Of a DNA stretch of 64,000 bases, positions 1 through 10,490 are shown piece after piece (within the stretch, counting starts at the first letter, position 1; each line of letters starts with the position of its first letter). The translations under genes were made by a program, and so were the position numbers. Source of the DNA: Deroplatys truncata (Eukaryota; Arthropoda; Insecta; Mantodea; Mantidae); NCBI GenBank assembly GCA_030765065.1, contig CM060975.1, positions 104,242,094-104,306,093 of the forward strand. Direction: 5' to 3'. Below the pieces are notes generated by a model. That model did not search any database. It was given only the letters and a program-made list of their open reading frames with translations, and was not told where the DNA came from.

Positions 1-85
1 TCAAAACGTGAAATATCGGTATCGAATTATTGGACGAAATATAATACATTCTCTACTAGTACGTGGTATAAGAGTGTGAAAAAAA
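1..85 (+). repeat. R1 repeat, 3' end fragment
   Basis: This is the degenerate 3' end of the R1 family. It shows the phrases 'atatcggtatcgaat' and 'ctctactagtacgtggta' that precede the R1 3' terminus in better copies (for example 1740-1830). The copy runs off the window edge. Confidence 0.5.
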
Positions 86-737
86 CATTTACCATTCAAA
101 ATGTGTAATCGATTAGGTTAGTCATCTCCATGCAAACTTATTTCTTGCGGGATCAGGGCTACAAGTAGTTCTCAAAAGTTGAAAAATGTGCATTTGGAGG
201 TTGCTACGGCAGGTTTGCTCCTATTTAGAAGGACATTGAACTCAGGGGTTCCTATATCTTCAACCCTACTATTCTTAGGTTTGCGACATTAAAGCAAAAA
301 GGAGGGTACAAACATTAAAAACTCACTATTTAGGTCCGCCATTGACTTGGAGAACTTTCTTTGGATAGAAGAATAATTGCTTTCTGGTGACCAAAGACTA
401 CGCGGCATTTACAAAGTACTTGAATTTGTAAATAAAGCAAGAAATTTACTCACACTCCTTTCCATAATGACATAGGAGATACCTTTTTCTCTTGAGGATA
501 TCATCACTGAAAATGATCAAAATTTCCAACATTCATAAGGATGGATTTTAATGTTATTAAACACCAAAACCTAATACTTTAGTTCTATGTAACTTTCTCT
601 ATGGCCTTTTAAAGCATGTTCTATAACAATTTAAATGTCTGTAACCCTAGCCTCCTATAAAATTGTAGTAAGAGAGGATAGGTATGTTTTGCCCAAATTA
701 AAGGAACAAAACAATTAAGAGAGGCCTCAGGGATCTT
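86..737. other. Unassigned AT-rich DNA
   Basis: I see no coding signal, tRNA-like box or clear repeat here. The stretch lies between two R1 pieces and may be old, unrecognisable repeat. Confidence 0.3.
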
Positions 738-970
738 CAAAAAAATCTGATGTGTTACACTCACAGGACTTCCTCTCCTCTTGTACAAACTATTTTTACA
801 AGCGCTTATTCTCCATCTACTTCATGTTAATCGAGATAAACATTTTCTAATCTTATTGCTAATTCTCTTATAGATGCAAGGGGAATGCGGTAGGCTTTAA
901 GCGACAGTCAAGCCTTTTAAGAGCTGGTTTATATTTGGAGCATTCCATTTTCTTTGCATGTCCAGGACAT
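738..970 (+). repeat. R1 repeat, 5' fragment
   Basis: This is the first ~230 bp of R1. It opens with the conserved AATCTGATGTGTTACACTC start and runs to the 'catgtccaggacataaa' segment. A second R1 copy restarts immediately at 971, so the two form a head-to-tail partial tandem. Confidence 0.75.
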
Positions 971-1830
971 AAAAATCTGATGTGTTACACTCACATGACT
1001 TCCTGTACTCTTGTACAAACTATTTTTACAAACGCTTATTCTCCATATGCTTCATGTTAATCGAGATATTGAGATGTTAATCTTATTGCTAATTTTCCTG
1101 TACATGCAAGGGGAATTGCTAGGCTTTAAGCTATAGTCAAATATTTTAAGAGCTGGTTGCTTTGTGGAGTATTCCATTCTCTTTGTATTATCAGGACAAA
1201 AAAATAAATAACGAATTTCCATTTGAGAAAAGGTTTTTAAGTATTGGAAAATTTAAGGGAATAACAAGCAATATCTCGAAAATGGTACACTCAACAAAAA
1301 AGTGTATATGACATAAATTGTGTATTTTAACGCGATCTACATTTTCTGTGCAGTAAAATTTTGTCTATCTCTTATGGTTTACCAGTTATGCAAAAGTCGT
1401 TCACAATGAAGAACACTTTTGGGGACATTCCCAGAAAAATCGATATATACATTTTATTTGTCATGAAAGTATCTTAAATATATGATATTTTTATCAAAAT
1501 CGTTAGAGCCATTTTTGAGTAAATTAAAATTTTCGAAAAATGTTCCACGTAAAGGGTAATCTGGGGTGAGGGGATTTTCTTGAAAACCTTCGTGTCGCAT
1601 CTCTGGAAGATACTGAACCTAAATACCAAGTTTGGTGTTTATCCGACTGTTCGTTTCTGGGTTATGCTGTTCACTAGACACGCAGACACACAAACGGACA
1701 TGTTTTCAAAAAAAATTGGGGGGGGGGGTTCAGGGAGCCTCAAAACATATATTTCCGATGAAATCTCGGTATCGAACTTTTGGGTGAAGTACAATACTTC
1801 CCCTACTTACTATACGTAGTAGAGAAAGTA
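971..1830 (+). repeat. R1 repeat, near-complete copy (reference)
   Basis: This copy reads from the conserved 5' start (971-1000) to the 3' end, where GTAGAGAAAGT lies at 1819-1829. A relaxed copy of the inverted motif (acttcctgtac) lies at 998-1008. Internal landmarks shared by all copies are the 'ttcccagaaaa' segment (~1428), the 'taccaagtttggt' segment (~1625) and a CA-rich hypervariable stretch before the 3' end (~1680-1700). Short reading frames in this copy do not survive indels between copies, so I treat R1 as noncoding. I cannot assign a superfamily; a non-autonomous DNA transposon is one possibility because of the inverted 11-bp motif. Confidence 0.75.
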
Positions 1831-1844
1831 GAAATGCTTTTATT

Positions 1845-1960
1845 TTTTAAATCAGGGGGGCCTCGAAACATAAACATGTATTTCCAGTGGAATCTCGATA
1901 TGGAATTTTTGGGTGGAATACAGTATTTCCCCTACTTACTATACGTAGTAGAGAAAGTGA
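1845..1960 (+). repeat. R1 repeat, duplicated 3' end
   Basis: This repeats the last ~115 bp of the preceding copy, again ending in TACGTAGTAGAGAAAGT (1943-1959). It gives a partial head-to-tail tandem. Confidence 0.7.
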
Positions 1961-2428
1961 TAAAGAATTAGCCGCAAAGGAGCGGAAAAAGATTAAGGAA
2001 GGCATTTTTATGCATTAAATACTTTTTAAACAGCATAAAGTTAGATACCGTGTTATTCTATCGTTATAACCTCTCTTTTCTGGGATTTTTTTCTTGGCAC
2101 ATTCTCATTTTCAAATTGTTTATGCGATGTGTTTTTCGGTATAAAAGAATGACATTTTGTTATCCTCCTTGTAAATAAAGGGATATAAAATGATGAGATG
2201 AACTGTTGTTAACATTCTTTGTTATGACGCTATTAAACAATAATATTCGTATGGTGGAAATTTTTAAGCCCAAACAAATTTAAGTTTTATATTTAACACC
2301 TCTTTTCTCCCGAACTAGTAGCATAATTAAAAATTCATCTCTACAAATTGTACACATTATTATTAAGGAGTTTAATTATAAAATATTAATTTTTTCAAAA
2401 AATAATTTAATTAAACCAATTTTTCAGA
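1961..2428. other. Unassigned AT-rich DNA
   Basis: I see no gene or recognisable repeat in this stretch. Confidence 0.3.
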
Positions 2429-2559
2429 TGATAAAATTATGAGTCGAAATGATATTAAAAGCCTTCACTTACATCAACATGGTCAAAAGATGGACGATCG
2501 TTTGACCATCTTGATGTAAGTGAAGGCTTTTAATATCATTTCGTCTCATAATTTTATCA
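2429..2559. repeat. Near-perfect hairpin (59-bp arms)
   Basis: The left arm (2429-2487) and right arm (2501-2559) are inverted copies that pair at 57 of 59 positions. The mismatches are T-T at 2444/2544 and C-C at 2478/2510. The 13-nt loop is 2488-2500. Complementarity stops abruptly on both sides and no target-site duplication is visible. The arms are longer and more perfect than a usual animal microRNA precursor. A hairpin (endo-siRNA) locus or a tiny foldback transposon are the alternatives. Confidence 0.9.
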
Positions 2560-2948
2560 ATTAACTCTTCACTGTTAATAGTGTCCCCTTTGCTACAAAG
2601 ATAAAACAATTTTCTCAGAACAATAAAAATATTTTAAAACCAATATCTCTAAAAGTATTTTAAAATAAGCATGAAATCTGATGTATATATTATACATTAA
2701 ACCCTGAGTGCTGTATTAAAATTTCAAATGAATCGATCTGAAATTACCGATTTTAGAGATTTCACAGGTGGGTATCCATAATGGAAATGCCAGGTGGCCA
2801 GGCAACACCGTTACTAGAAGTTCGCGCTTCCTGAAATTTTTTCTCTGCCCTTTGAAAGCCAGAAATATACTTTACACTCTAGGTAAATCTACGTGGGCAG
2901 GCTGGTCATCTTGTTTTTTAGCGCAAAGTGAAGACTCAAAATATCATC
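2560..2948. other. Unassigned DNA
   Basis: No supported feature; the stretch lies between the hairpin and SINE-A. Confidence 0.3.
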
Positions 2949-3247
2949 GGCTGGCCTCGTAGCTCAGTCGGTAGTTGCCTTATTGTGCGAGGGCTCCCGG
3001 TTCGAATCCCGGCTGGGATGGGAATCTTTCTCTAGCCAAAATTATTCCTTATCCTCCCCAGAGTCCGGAAGTATGAGTGAGAGTGAATGTGTATGATCTA
3101 ATGATTAAAAACCAAAAGTGCAAGAAATCCAACGACAAGAGTTACACGAGTTAACACCATTGCCAATAGGCAATAAGTTCCAAAGGAAAGGCCGCTGAAA
3201 ATACCAATGTAGTTAAAAGGCGGGGTATACATGGAACAAAAAATAAT
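2949..3247 (+). mobile_element. tRNA-derived SINE, group A
   Basis: The tRNA-like head has an A box (TAGCTCAGTCGG, 2960-2971) and a perfect B box (GGTTCGAATCC, 2999-3009), the internal promoter of RNA polymerase III. A ~220-bp tRNA-unrelated body contains 'ccaaaggaaaggcc', and the tail is A-rich. The copy at 12086-12279 on the other strand shares head and body, so this is a repeat and not a working tRNA gene. The flanks aaaatatcatc and aaaataatcatc form a probable target-site duplication. Confidence 0.85.
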
Positions 3248-3252
3248 CATCT

Positions 3253-3720
3253 TCTTCTTCTTCTGGTTCAAGCATTGAGCTCTTTAGCCCGTTACGTCAC
3301 CAAATTGGTGGATCTATCGTTTGTTCTGTAATTCTATTTTACTCCATCCTTGTTGTCTATAACTTAAGGTTCTTCTTTGGTATCCCTCACTTGGTATTCG
3401 ATGCACGTGTTCTAACCAATTATTTCTAAAATTGCTCATTCTTTCGTTTATATTATATAAGCCCAATTCTTGTCTTATTGTTTCATTTCTTATTTTATCC
3501 CATCTTATCACTCCCATGATTGACTTTGAAAACATCATCTCAGTTGCTTGTATTCGACTTATATATTTTTTCAGTGTCAAATTCTCACTACCATATAAAT
3601 ATACAGGCGTGGCCATAATTTTGTAGAATTCTGTTATTGTATATTTCTTTGCTTTTATTTTTAAGTGCTCTCACCACACTGTGATTGTACCACATACCAA
3701 TAGTTATATTTTATGCTGCG
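3253..3720 (-). pseudogene. LINE reverse transcriptase C-terminus, fragment
   Basis: On the minus strand the sequence encodes the C-terminal part of a non-LTR retrotransposon polyprotein. A clean ~100-residue stretch (3314-3616) starts with the motif YGSENLTLK and continues with SRIQATEM, then KIRNETIRQELG and a WLEHVHR motif. These are hallmarks of the region after the RT thumb in insect LINE proteins of the endonuclease-RT type. Upstream coding is broken and the RT catalytic core is absent, so this is a 5'-truncated, dead copy. It abuts the SINE-A tail. A homologous region lies at 52385-53260 on the opposite strand. Confidence 0.7.
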
Positions 3721-4740
3721 CATCTACTTCTCCTGATAAGGTATTTTAAAGCAATCTACCTGTTCCCAATGTCTATTCTTCAAAATTTAAAAGTTCATAT
3801 CTAATCATGAGTGTAAGTAATAATTTAAGATTTAAAAATCCACCAGTACAACGATGGGTAAGAAGGGTAGTAAACAACAATATCCATGTTTTTAATAAAG
3901 TGATATACACGAGCATGAATTATTTACATACAGCTCTTTGGCATGAAGCTCCCCAAAAAGCCTTCTGTAAGCGACATAATATTCTCTGTGCCTCTGCTAT
4001 GTTACTTTGTATCACAGGAAGTCCTAAGGGAAGGAAAATCTTGTAAGCTATGTTGGCTATGCGTGTGTGCCTCTTGTGTCCTGAAGCCAAAACTTCAACT
4101 AACTGTGTACAGTGTCACACAAAACTTCGTTCGCTTTGTTGAAAATATCACAGCGCAAAAGAGAATCTCAAAGAAACGTAATCCGGTGTCTCGGACTGCT
4201 GCTCTTTAAGATTCCTCAAATCAGGTATGAACAAATAACCAATATTAAATATCTAACTATCGTTTTGAGCAAAATCTGTGTTTTAGCTTCCCCTATTTTC
4301 CCTGTCTTCTGTTTTTCTCCAGTTATATATATATATATATTGAAAAACAAAGGTAGCTGTAATCAATAATCCTTTCCTCAGGCTTTATTTATTTAGTTAC
4401 TTTAGGTATGGAAAAGGTGAACATTTGAGCAGGAAAATGTCAACAAAACTCCTTCTAAATTGCTTAAACTTACCATATCTGCTTTTAGCAAACTATACAC
4501 ATACTGGTTACAGAATGTTTCCAATATGCCCTGTTGAGTTTTATATATTTATTGTTTCATTTTTATAATCCCCTATAACTTCTTGTGGTCATATCGGGAG
4601 CTTTAAGCTTAGAAAAAACTAACTCGACTGTAGGTTTTGCTGTTGTTTTTTACTGATCTTCATTAGGTAACACATTAGATAACAAATTCACTCCCACATC
4701 CATACTTTCAGACTCTGTGTAGTGTAATAAATGACTCTAA
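3721..4740. other. Unassigned DNA
   Basis: No gene is recognised. The only notable item is a short (TA)n run at about 4326-4340. Small open frames of 79-88 codons around 3807-4370 overlap one another, have no recognisable content and look like chance. Confidence 0.3.
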
Positions 4741-4835
4741 TTAAAAAAAAGATTCCCGACCCAGCCGGGAATCGAATCGGCACCTCTGGGTTAAGAAGCC
4801 GGAACACTGATCACTTGGCTACAGAAACAGTCTAT
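4741..4835 (-). mobile_element. tRNA-like SINE head, fragment
   Basis: Read on the minus strand, the sequence has a B-box-like GATTCGATTCCCGG and a degenerate A box, followed by an A-rich end at 4743-4750. Only the head of a SINE is present. Confidence 0.6.
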
Positions 4836-5387
4836 TGTAACTGTGAAAATTAATGGCTGCATGTTAATATCGTCATTAGTGTTGTTAAAACTGACGATAT
4901 TTCGATTTGCATACTCCTGATCGTGAATGAGATGTAGTAAAGTGGGAATTCGCTATGTTGGAGTCTGTAAATGAAATAATTTAATGATTTATTATCAGTA
5001 GCATATTAAGCAATCCATGAAAGTGGCATGAGATCTTACCGTGATTGTCTGCGCTCCATGACTACGTACAGCGGTCCTATGCCGGTCTTGTTATTGCATT
5101 CTGAAAGCCCCTCTGCCCCATCTCCACGTCCTCTGGAGAGCCATTAACAGTACAAAGTGGGCCTAATCTCCAGAGAATAGCGCCCTTGCTAATCCCCGCC
5201 GCGCATCCATATGCTGTCCAACGTAGCAACGCAGGATGACTTAAGAGTGCAGCCAATCTTCTGAGACAGTTTTCAATCTCTGGCTGCGAGGTATGTCGGA
5301 AACTGTGGATAACCATTGCAAGGTAATGCTGTCGGTGCCAAGGAGAAGAAATGTTGCCTTAATTATCTAAGTCCTCGTGTAAATAAT
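4836..5387. other. Anonymous, GC-richer segment with a minus-strand frame
   Basis: Between ~5040 and 5330 the base composition rises, and a 79-codon minus-strand frame (5077-5316) is open. A CG|GTAAGAT donor-like site lies at ~5041 on the minus strand, but the open frame stops before it. I recognise no protein family. It could be an exon relic or a GC-rich repeat. Confidence 0.25.
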
Positions 5388-5905
5388 TGAGGCAGTATTT
5401 TTAACACTTAAATGATTTCAGTCAAATTATATAATAAGTAAATTCAATAACAGCCCACCTTAAAGCAATATGTGTATGTATAATTTGTAAAACGTATGTA
5501 ATAGCTTATATTATTGTAAATATGTTCAATAAAGTTGTTTGAATGCATTACGTAACTTAATAATGTAGGAGCTATGAGAATAATAAGTTAAAAGTTGCTA
5601 ACAATGAGGTAACAATGAGGTAACCTTGAGGAAATTATGAGTTTGAGAGTTTAAATGTTACTTGTGATTCTTGGAAGGATTAATGTGATTTTAGTGACAG
5701 TTTATAAAAATAGCCAATCAACACCAGAAAAGGCTTTAGTTAAATGCAGGTATTCTATTGGAGTAAAAATAGCCAATCAGAGACTTGAAATACATAAATT
5801 TACAAGTTTAGGACAGAGTTACTAACCAGACGCGAGATGTGTCCTCGAGAAATTAACTACGTATTCGTGTGAGACTAAAATAGTATACGTGTTAAAAAGT
5901 GCAAG

Positions 5906-5942
5906 TATAAATAAAAGAATCTCACAGCTCTCTATATCAGTG
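5906..5942 (+). promoter_or_regulatory. Core promoter in the R2 LTR
   Basis: TATAAATA (5906-5913) lies 33 bp before the A (5939) of an arthropod-type initiator TCAGTG (5937-5942). The TATA-like and initiator-like positions are still recognisable in the inverted copy (14524-15410). This would drive retroelement transcription. Confidence 0.55.
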
Positions 5943-6081
5943 AAGTGCTATTTAATTTGTGTCAAGGATTAATAAAAAGGAGTGAATTAAAACTTAAAGT
6001 CTGTTTAAGCCTACATTCTTGTCGCATGACACCCTGCTAAGACATCAATGTCTCTAATAAATACTGACGCAGCCGAGGCAA

Positions 6082-6085
6082 ATAT

Positions 6086-6109
<24 letters not shown>
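6082..6109. repeat. (TA)n microsatellite
   Basis: About 14 TA units lie inside R2 copy 1 and are absent from the matching position of R2 copy 2. Confidence 0.9.
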
Positions 6110-6117
<8 letters not shown>

Positions 6118-6276
6118 GAAGCAATCAAATTACAAAGTTAATAATATGTTTTTTTTAAACTTGGGACGAAGGTCACATAAAACTGTTTACCATACGTGCG
6201 GTTGCAACTACTTTAAGTGTTCGGCTCCCCAACAGTTGAAATACGATACAACTCCTTCAATACAAACTACTTGAAA

Positions 6277-6297
6277 TTGACGCCCAAAACGTGGGGT
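6277..6297 (+). other. Primer-binding-site-like sequence
   Basis: The sequence TTGACGCCCAAAACGTGGGG resembles a tRNA-Lys(CUU)-type primer-binding site, known as TGGCGCCCAACGTGGGGC, with a 2-base insertion and substitutions. Its position just after the LTR supports the reading. Confidence 0.45.
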
Positions 6298-6339
6298 TAA
6301 TAAAAATCTAATTCATAATGAGTGGTGTGTGAAAATAGC

Positions 6340-7690
6340 TAATAGAAGAATCACTGAAGAGAACACGAATAATTTAGGGCTTTGCTATTTAACCTATTTA
6401 TAGATGATAGTATAGAAAGATAAAAAAATGAATAAACATTCACCAGTTATTAATAACAAGGAAATACCAGGATTATTGTTTTCAGATGGTCTAGTGGCAT
6501 GTACCATCTCAGTTGTGGGACTAAATAAAGCTATTGAAGCAATTGGCAAATACTGTAAGGATTGGGGGTTGAGAAGAAACAAAAAGAAATCGAAAATCCT
6601 GATTTTTTAAGTAAGGATATAAACTAAGAAAGACCCAAAAGTTGTATTGGAAAGGAACGGAGCTGGAAGTAGTAAGAACAATTGACTATCTAGGAGTGAG
6701 GCTCAATAGTACAGGGGATTGGGGAGAACAGAAGAAAAAAGTACTAGCAATACAGATAATCAGAGCATGTTTGAACAAAATACCAGAAATGCAAATTACG
6801 TGGCTAGAAAGGATATAAGCACCGGTGGTGGCAGCAATGATGTTATACCCAGCAGATATATGTGGGATGGAAAAAGGATGGGAAAATGTAAATGCTTACA
6901 TAGAAATTTTTGCAAAATAAGCCCGGAATTACCAAGAAGCTCACCAAATGAAGTATCACAAGCAACAACTCAACTAGGGAGAGTGGGATCTAAAGGCAAA
7001 ATGGTAGAAAGCGCAATCAAATACTGGTTCAGAATAAAGCTATTGGAGGAAAATGGTATACTAAAGCAATGCTTCCTGGAAAGAAATTAGAACAAGAGTG
7101 TACGATATTAAAAGCACGAAATTCTGAGTAGCTTCAACGAAAAAACATCATTAATAGACTATAAATATTTTAAAACGGAATGGGGAAAAGAAAGATACAT
7201 CGAAGCATACCACAAAGAGGTCAGAATGTGGAAAGCATGGGAGACGACAGGTGTAATGAATTTAAGCGGTCTAACTGGGAGAAGAAGGGGGGGGGGGAGA
7301 GATGTACTAAATGTAATGGATTACATGATAATTTGCATTATATTCTGGAATGCGAGGACACGGATAAAGGAAGAGAGAATTTAATACTAGAGAAATGGAC
7401 AAAATTACCAATAAAGCTAAAAGTTAGGACTATTTTTAATACAAGATCAAATGAATATATGGAGAAAGCAGGAAAATACTTAGGAAAACTGGGTTAAAGT
7501 GGTTAAAAGAGACATAAAGCAAATTGGAGAAAATACGGAAAATGGGTAGCAACAAGGCAAAAAAGTAAATAGTGGAAAATTATACTTCTCCGTTATATAT
7601 ACAACAGAATGTTAAATATAGGGGGAAGAGAAATAATAAGCATCTCCATTGTATTGTAAATATTGTATAAATTACATGTAACTGCAATGT
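6340..7690 (+). pseudogene. LINE reverse transcriptase, C-terminal half, decayed
   Basis: This is a non-LTR retrotransposon remnant. At 6430-6610 a frame reads LLFSDGLVACTISVVGL and then KAIEAIGKYCKDWGLRRN, the RT palm block (normally LxFADDLV; here FSDG, so the catalytic pair is damaged) and the following helix. Further blocks follow in shifted frames at 6719-7090 and 7180-7497. The latter carries a C-x2-C-x7-H-x4-C zinc knuckle (CTKCNGLHDNLHYILEC) typical of LINE C-termini. A poly-G run at ~7287-7297 coincides with one frame change. The end near 7690 is approximate. It cannot encode an active protein. Confidence 0.75.
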
Positions 7691-9022
7691 AGACAATATA
7701 TCATTCATTCATCTACAATCCTCAATGAGCACTACTTATTACATATATAAATCTAAATTATAACATTCCTTCCGGTGAGTCTGCAGTATGGAGCACTATT
7801 GCAATAAAAGTATTTCCCACCAGCAGTACAGTTTTGCTAGCGTTATTGTGTACCTATACGAAGAATAATCTCTCTCTCCTCTTTCTTTTCCTTTGCTCCT
7901 CTCTGCTTACATCTTCCTTTCTTTACCCTCTCCATCTCTCCCTCTTTCTTTCTCTTTCAGCTTCCACTCTCTCCCTCTCCCACACTTGTCCTAGCCATCA
8001 TCCTTTCTTTCTTCGTGTACAACTTACACCTCAGAATGTTTTGACAACCGTAACGAAGCTTCATTTTCTGGGATGTTAGTAAACAAGGAGGAGGAGGTTA
8101 TACATGTATTGAAATAAATTTACAGAGGATTCAACAATGGTTGAACAGCTGAAACATCTGAGTGTACTCGAGTGAATTAATGGGTATTAACTTCGATTTC
8201 TTACGATGGCAATGTTTAAGCACATATATTTCTTATCACTCACAGTAAATAAAGTACACAATTATATTGAATTCTTTGTGTTGTTTTAATTCAGTGAACA
8301 AAGAAGAAAAAGAAAAGGTAGAAGAAGGGCTGGTATTTTTTTTGTTAGGTCTGCTTATTTAGCAATTAAGACGTTAGAGATATAGATGACTTTACCTTCT
8401 CTCCTTCTTAACGGGAAAAATGGAGGTGGAGGACGTGAAGAAGAAACATGTTGCTGTGAGGAATACCAAATTCCATTAGCCTTTTTCGCCCTGTATCAAA
8501 GGTGATCTCGGCTCTAAATCGGCGCTACAGTGTAGTTTTTATTCGGTAGAAATAACCAAACACGTAAATGCTCAGACTTTGAGCTTTATGAACATAGATT
8601 TTGAAGTTAAAGCAGGTGAATTAGCATCCACTATATATTCTTACTTATATACAACCTACGGATTACAGTCTTTGATAGGTACTTCGAAATGGAGCTTTCT
8701 TCTGCAGCTAATCAAGCCAAATTGTACTAATAATTAAATGCAGCAAAAATGCGAAGCAGCTGTGTAAAGCTTAACAAGTTATAGGTTGCTATAGATCTGA
8801 AAGCACAAGGCAGAGAACGTTTCACTGTAGAGGGTATCAGCAGAAGTCTGTGTAGCTGAGTGAATTAGCGGTCCAAATACAATGTTCTGTACGAGAGGAT
8901 TATTGGTTCAAATGTGATTGCTGAGATTTATTATTCTCAACTTTAACTTTTTTCCCCCATCTCAACAAGATGCTAATTAGGAGCTTATTATTAACGTACT
9001 GTTCTGCGTTAATCTAATTCTG
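7691..9022. other. Unassigned DNA with a possible SINE relic
   Basis: No coding region is supported. A pyrimidine-rich (CTCTCCT) stretch spans ~7868-7990. At 8845-8930 a very degenerate tRNA-like pair of boxes ('tagctgagtgaattag' and 'ggttcaaatg') may be an old SINE. Confidence 0.3.
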
Positions 9023-9287
9023 TAATGACTGTCTCAGTGGTCGAGTAGTTAGTACTCTTGCTTCTCAACCCAGAGGTACCGGATTCAATTCTCAGCCAAT
9101 CCGGTTGGATTTTTCCTTAATTAGAGCTTTTCCTTCCCTCCTTCCCTCCACTCTCGTATGCATGTAAGAGTGTTTAATGCTAAAAATGATTCAGAATCAG
9201 CCACGTGTTGTTTCTTGAGCCAGTGCCCCGGATATGGTCATAGAAGTTAAAGTTAAAATTGGTTTATAAATTAAACTAAAAAAAGGT
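9023..9287 (+). mobile_element. tRNA-derived SINE, group D
   Basis: The tRNA-like head (CTCAGTGGTCGAGTAG, then a weak B box CCGGATTCAATTCTC) is followed by a ~170-bp body and an A-rich 3' end (aaactaaaaaaagg). Confidence 0.65.
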
Positions 9288-9588
9288 ACACGATTAGGAA
9301 AGTTATGTTTTGTTATTTATCAGTTCTTTCTCAAGAAAATGTTAGAAACATTAGTTCAAATACTTTCCGACAAACTCTTAGATATTATAAGTGGATGGAA
9401 GAATGACTTTTATATGAATACTATCATTAGGGATATATGTACATTTTTCATGGATAAAGAAAGCTGTGGAGCGTACCATGTAATTGTTTTTAATATTTGT
9501 TAATTTGTTCAGGTTATACTAAACTGTCGCGGTCTATTGACAGCTAGTAGGGACATGTCCGTCTGCTCGTTAGCATAGCGAATATTTA

Positions 9589-10109
9589 TAGGATGTACAG
9601 GTTATAGGTTATGCAACGGGGGGGGGACACGTCGCCCACTACAACCAACAAAGATCTATTGTGGCTATCACTTTCCGGAAGAAGGGTATTTTCACCTGAG
9701 GAGGCTACAGGCCGCAGGCAGACACGCCACATAAACGCGCGGAAGTACCTCACAGTAGCAGGCTTGAAGACTCGTCACATGCTGGAAGGCAATGAACGAA
9801 CCGTCGACCAAGCAGCCCTCTAAAGAGCACGGGGAAGAAACTTTCCTTTGAGCAAGCATCCGCATCATCTGTCCGGCATCGCCATACGCCACGAAACCTG
9901 GAAGCACACCTGAAAGATGAAAAGAAATGAAAATGAAATAGAAATGATCGAAAAGAAATCGTGGTAGATGAGAAACCATCCAAGCATTTGCCTACCGACC
10001 AGGTAAAACCACGAAAAACCCAATGTCAGGGTGGGCGGTCGACAGAAATCGAACCATAGACCTCCCGAATGCGAGCCTTAGACGTTACCGCATAGCCGTA
10101 TTGTTCGTT
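9589..10109 (-). mobile_element. tRNA-derived SINE, group C, full length
   Basis: The 521-bp body is bounded by a 13-bp target-site duplication with one mismatch: tagcgaatattta at 9576-9588 and tagcgagtattta at 10110-10122. On the minus strand the tRNA-like head ('ctatgcggtaacgtctaagg', then a B-box-like ATGGTTCGATTTC) precedes the 'gggtttttcgtggttttacc' motif common to group C. A poly-G/C run lies near the far end (9619-9627). Confidence 0.8.
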
Positions 10110-10398
10110 TAGCGAGTATTTAGTCTAGAGTACAAGTTTCGCTATGCAGATGTACTGCTTATGGATTTCAATACCTAAAATGATTGTCGAGTGTGCACGC
10201 TGACCCGTTGTTCATCGCTCGTTCATTTGATGTTCTCTGCCAGCAGCAGCTTATGTCTCCGAGGTTTGATTCCCGTTGTTGTTATCAGAGTGCGGCCGGC
10301 CACCCGCGCCATTCTTGCACACAGGTGAGATCGATATCGCAGTCATACTGATAAGCTGATTAATGAAGAAGCAATAATAAGCACACTTAGCCTTATGT

Positions 10399-10490
10399 CC
10401 GCCGTGGCTCATCGAGTAAATGCGTTGGTCCTGTTTATTCGAGACCACTGCAGACATTGTGGTTTTAATCCACCACTCCCGCCAATTTTT
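10399..10490 (+). mobile_element. tRNA-like SINE head, fragment
   Basis: An A-box-like GTGGCTCATCGAG is followed by a decayed B box (GGTTTTAATCC). The body is missing or unrecognisable. Confidence 0.45.

Larger units (their letters stand above)
5388..6275 (+). mobile_element. R2 LTR, copy 1 (with tRNA-Lys-like PBS behind it)
   Basis: This ~890-bp sequence is repeated inverted at 14524-15410, which defines its ends. It starts TGAGGCAG (5388). Inside are two AGCCAATCA boxes (5712-5720 and 5771-5779), a TATA box, a TCAGTG initiator and an AATAAA at about 5971. That is the order expected of U3-R-U5 in a long terminal repeat. It is followed directly by a primer-binding-site-like sequence (6277-6297), which suggests a 5' LTR whose element is otherwise lost or replaced by the LINE beyond 6340. 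Confidence 0.65.

Noticed and set aside
1580..1971. R1 encodes a conserved protein (frames containing KYQVW or FGVYP)
   Set aside because: Similar peptides recur only because the DNA repeats. Indels between copies shift frames freely, and the same region is open on both strands in different copies.
2949..3024. Functional tRNA gene
   Set aside because: The A and B boxes are good, but the cloverleaf is followed by a shared SINE body with an A-rich tail, and a second copy exists.
3807..4370. Three overlapping small frames (79-88 codons)
   Set aside because: They overlap in different frames, show no motif and no start context, and are consistent with chance.
9692..9983. Two minus-strand frames (77-95 codons)
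   Set aside because: They lie within the group C SINE at 9589-10109.
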